Of a DNA stretch of 8,045 nt, positions 7,429-8,045 are shown piece by piece. The DNA lies in the NCBI GenBank assembly GCA_019307805.1, contig JAFDIX010000212.1:1-8045 (forward strand). Reading direction: 5' to 3'. The notes beneath the pieces were generated by a model that was not told the origin of the DNA, did not search any database, and saw only the letters and a list, made by a program, of their open reading frames with translations. Both the position numbers and the translations under genes were made by a program. The DNA is from Deltaproteobacteria bacterium. Its GTDB lineage: Bacteria; Desulfobacterota; DSM-4660; Desulfatiglandales; HGW-15. Position 1 is the first letter of the stretch; each line of letters starts with the position of its first letter.

Positions 7429-7510
7429 CGTTTTTTCGAAACAAGACTGCCAATTTGAATAGATGAGTTAAAGAAGTTCCGTGTCGGATTGCAGGGATCT
7501 GGGTTTGTGA

Positions 7511-7539
7511 GTGTTCAGTGTTCAGGGGTTCAGAGTTCA
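7511..7539 (+). repeat. Short tandem GTTCA-type repeat
   Basis: Four adjoining units of a G-N-GTTCA heptamer: GTGTTCA (7511-7517), GTGTTCA (7518-7524), GGGGTTCA (7525-7532, one base longer) and GAGTTCA (7533-7539). The repeat lies in the 126-base gap after the DHH-CBS stop, in which no promoter or terminator was recognised. It marks the edge of the accessory right end. Confidence 0.7.
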
Positions 7540-7554
7540 GGAATGAAAGAGGCT

Positions 7555-7926
7555 TTATGGCGGCTCTTGGGGTAGGTTTACGAGCGTGTTTGACCACGCG
7601 TTGGCTCTTAAGGCGGCCAGGTTGAGCGAGTTTCTCCAGTAGGGGGTAGTCCATTTCCACGTTGAGGTTCTCGGCTTGAGCATCGGCAAAGCGATCATTG
7701 ACTGCCTGCAACTTGCTGGCCACTTCAGGCATGTATTGCAGGCTCTTCTTCTGACGGGAAGATCGCAGGAGCGTTCGAAGATTGAATGGATGGGATGGTT
7801 ACGCTTGAACACGATGTTTTGAGCATACTCCACCTGTTTTATCGTCCGAAAGAAGTAGACGATGTTTTCGGGCCGGGACAACGCCGAGAGATATCCGCGT
7901 ATCACGATGCGGTCAAAGCATTGAAG
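7555..7926 (-). pseudogene. Frameshifted remnant of a repeated-type gene of unknown function
   Basis: Two minus-strand frames carry consecutive protein-like pieces. From about 7926 the first frame reads LQCFDRIVIRGYLSALS and then TIKQVEYAQNIVFKRNHPI. From about 7795 the coherent sequence moves to another frame: LRTLLRSSRQKKSLQYMPEV, followed by VASKLQAVNDRFADAQAENL and MDYPLLEKLAQP. These resemble, from memory, a family of roughly 450-500-residue proteins of unknown function found in many copies in environmental bacteria, starting with a CFDR(I/V)V motif. The motifs lie far closer together than in full-length members as I recall them, so the middle appears deleted as well as frameshifted. Sequence past about 7560 enters the GTTCA repeat. 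The left and right edges are approximate. The family match is uncertain, but the frame break is visible directly. Confidence 0.5.
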
Positions 7927-8045
7927 TATGCGACCTGAGCCATGAATGGCCGCGGGAGGAACGATACGAACTCGGTTCACAGGTGCGCCGGGCCTCGAAC
8001 AGTCCCCCTGCACAGTTGGCCGAGAAGCACTACGACCGGCATATC
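7920..8045 (+). pseudogene. 5'-truncated four-helix-bundle (S23/IVP-like) protein fragment, continues past window
   Basis: A 42-codon open stretch running off the right edge: IEVCDLSHEWPREERYELGS, then QVRRASNSPPAQLAEKHYDR. The pattern (leucine-serine, W/F-P, EERYEL, SQ-x-RRA-x-NS, then A-x-x-AE) matches helices 1-2 of the four-helix-bundle family once described from 23S rRNA intervening sequences. Family members usually begin about 15-20 residues earlier with an F-DL-W motif. Here that part is absent, no ATG, GTG or TTG lies at a sensible place, and the reading runs instead into the antisense strand of the neighbouring remnant. It is therefore probably cut at 7920-7926. Function of the family is unclear. 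The 3' part is not visible. Confidence 0.5.

Noticed and set aside
7429..7470. Terminator after the DHH-CBS gene
   Set aside because: There is a T run (7431-7436) just after the stop, but no GC-rich stem before it.
7511..7539. CRISPR-like array
   Set aside because: Units are 7-8 bases and directly adjoining, with no spacers.
7376..7732. 118-codon minus-strand frame as a separate gene
   Set aside because: Only its first part (to about 7560) is protein-like, and it continues the remnant in another frame; the rest reads through the GTTCA repeat and antisense to the end of the DHH-CBS gene.

Overview
The window looks like chromosomal DNA of a Gram-negative, deltaproteobacterial (Desulfobacterota-like) organism. 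This is inferred from a PilB/GspE-type ATPase, a CHASE2-linked Ser/Thr kinase, a FolD of the kind with a GPGANATV loop, and a DHH-CBS protein. No rRNA, tRNA or CRISPR array was seen.

Layout. On the minus strand, 1-177 holds the start of a small Cys-rich zinc-finger protein that runs off the left edge. Bases 292-2096 hold a secretion/pilus assembly ATPase broken into two overlapping reading frames: an N-terminal MshEN-like piece (1839-2096) and the catalytic piece (292-1860), which ends in an unusual eight-cysteine double zinc ribbon. A divergent region (2097-2384) carries a near-consensus sigma-70 promoter for a plus-strand 842-residue CHASE2 / TPR-like / Ser-Thr kinase membrane protein (2385-4913). 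That gene converges on folD (5007-5915, minus) across a strong two-way terminator (4938-4980). Divergent from folD is a DHH-DHHA1-CBS-CBS protein (6127-7428, plus). The right end (7429-8045) is accessory DNA: short GTTCA tandem repeats, a frameshifted minus-strand gene remnant, and a plus-strand four-helix-bundle-like fragment that meets the remnant at about 7920-7926.

How the genes relate. FolD makes one-carbon folate intermediates and is housekeeping. The kinase and the ATPase are divergent neighbours with different promoters, so a signalling link to pilus or secretion function is possible but only suggested by position. The ATPase has lost the second half of its N-terminal module, including part of a likely c-di-GMP-binding fold, and so is either decaying or working as a split, translationally coupled pair.

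I saw no clearly new defence or mobile system. The best leads are the split ATPase with its zinc-ribbon tail, the kinase architecture, the DHH-CBS protein that stops where relatives continue into a nucleotidyltransferase, and the chimeric right end.
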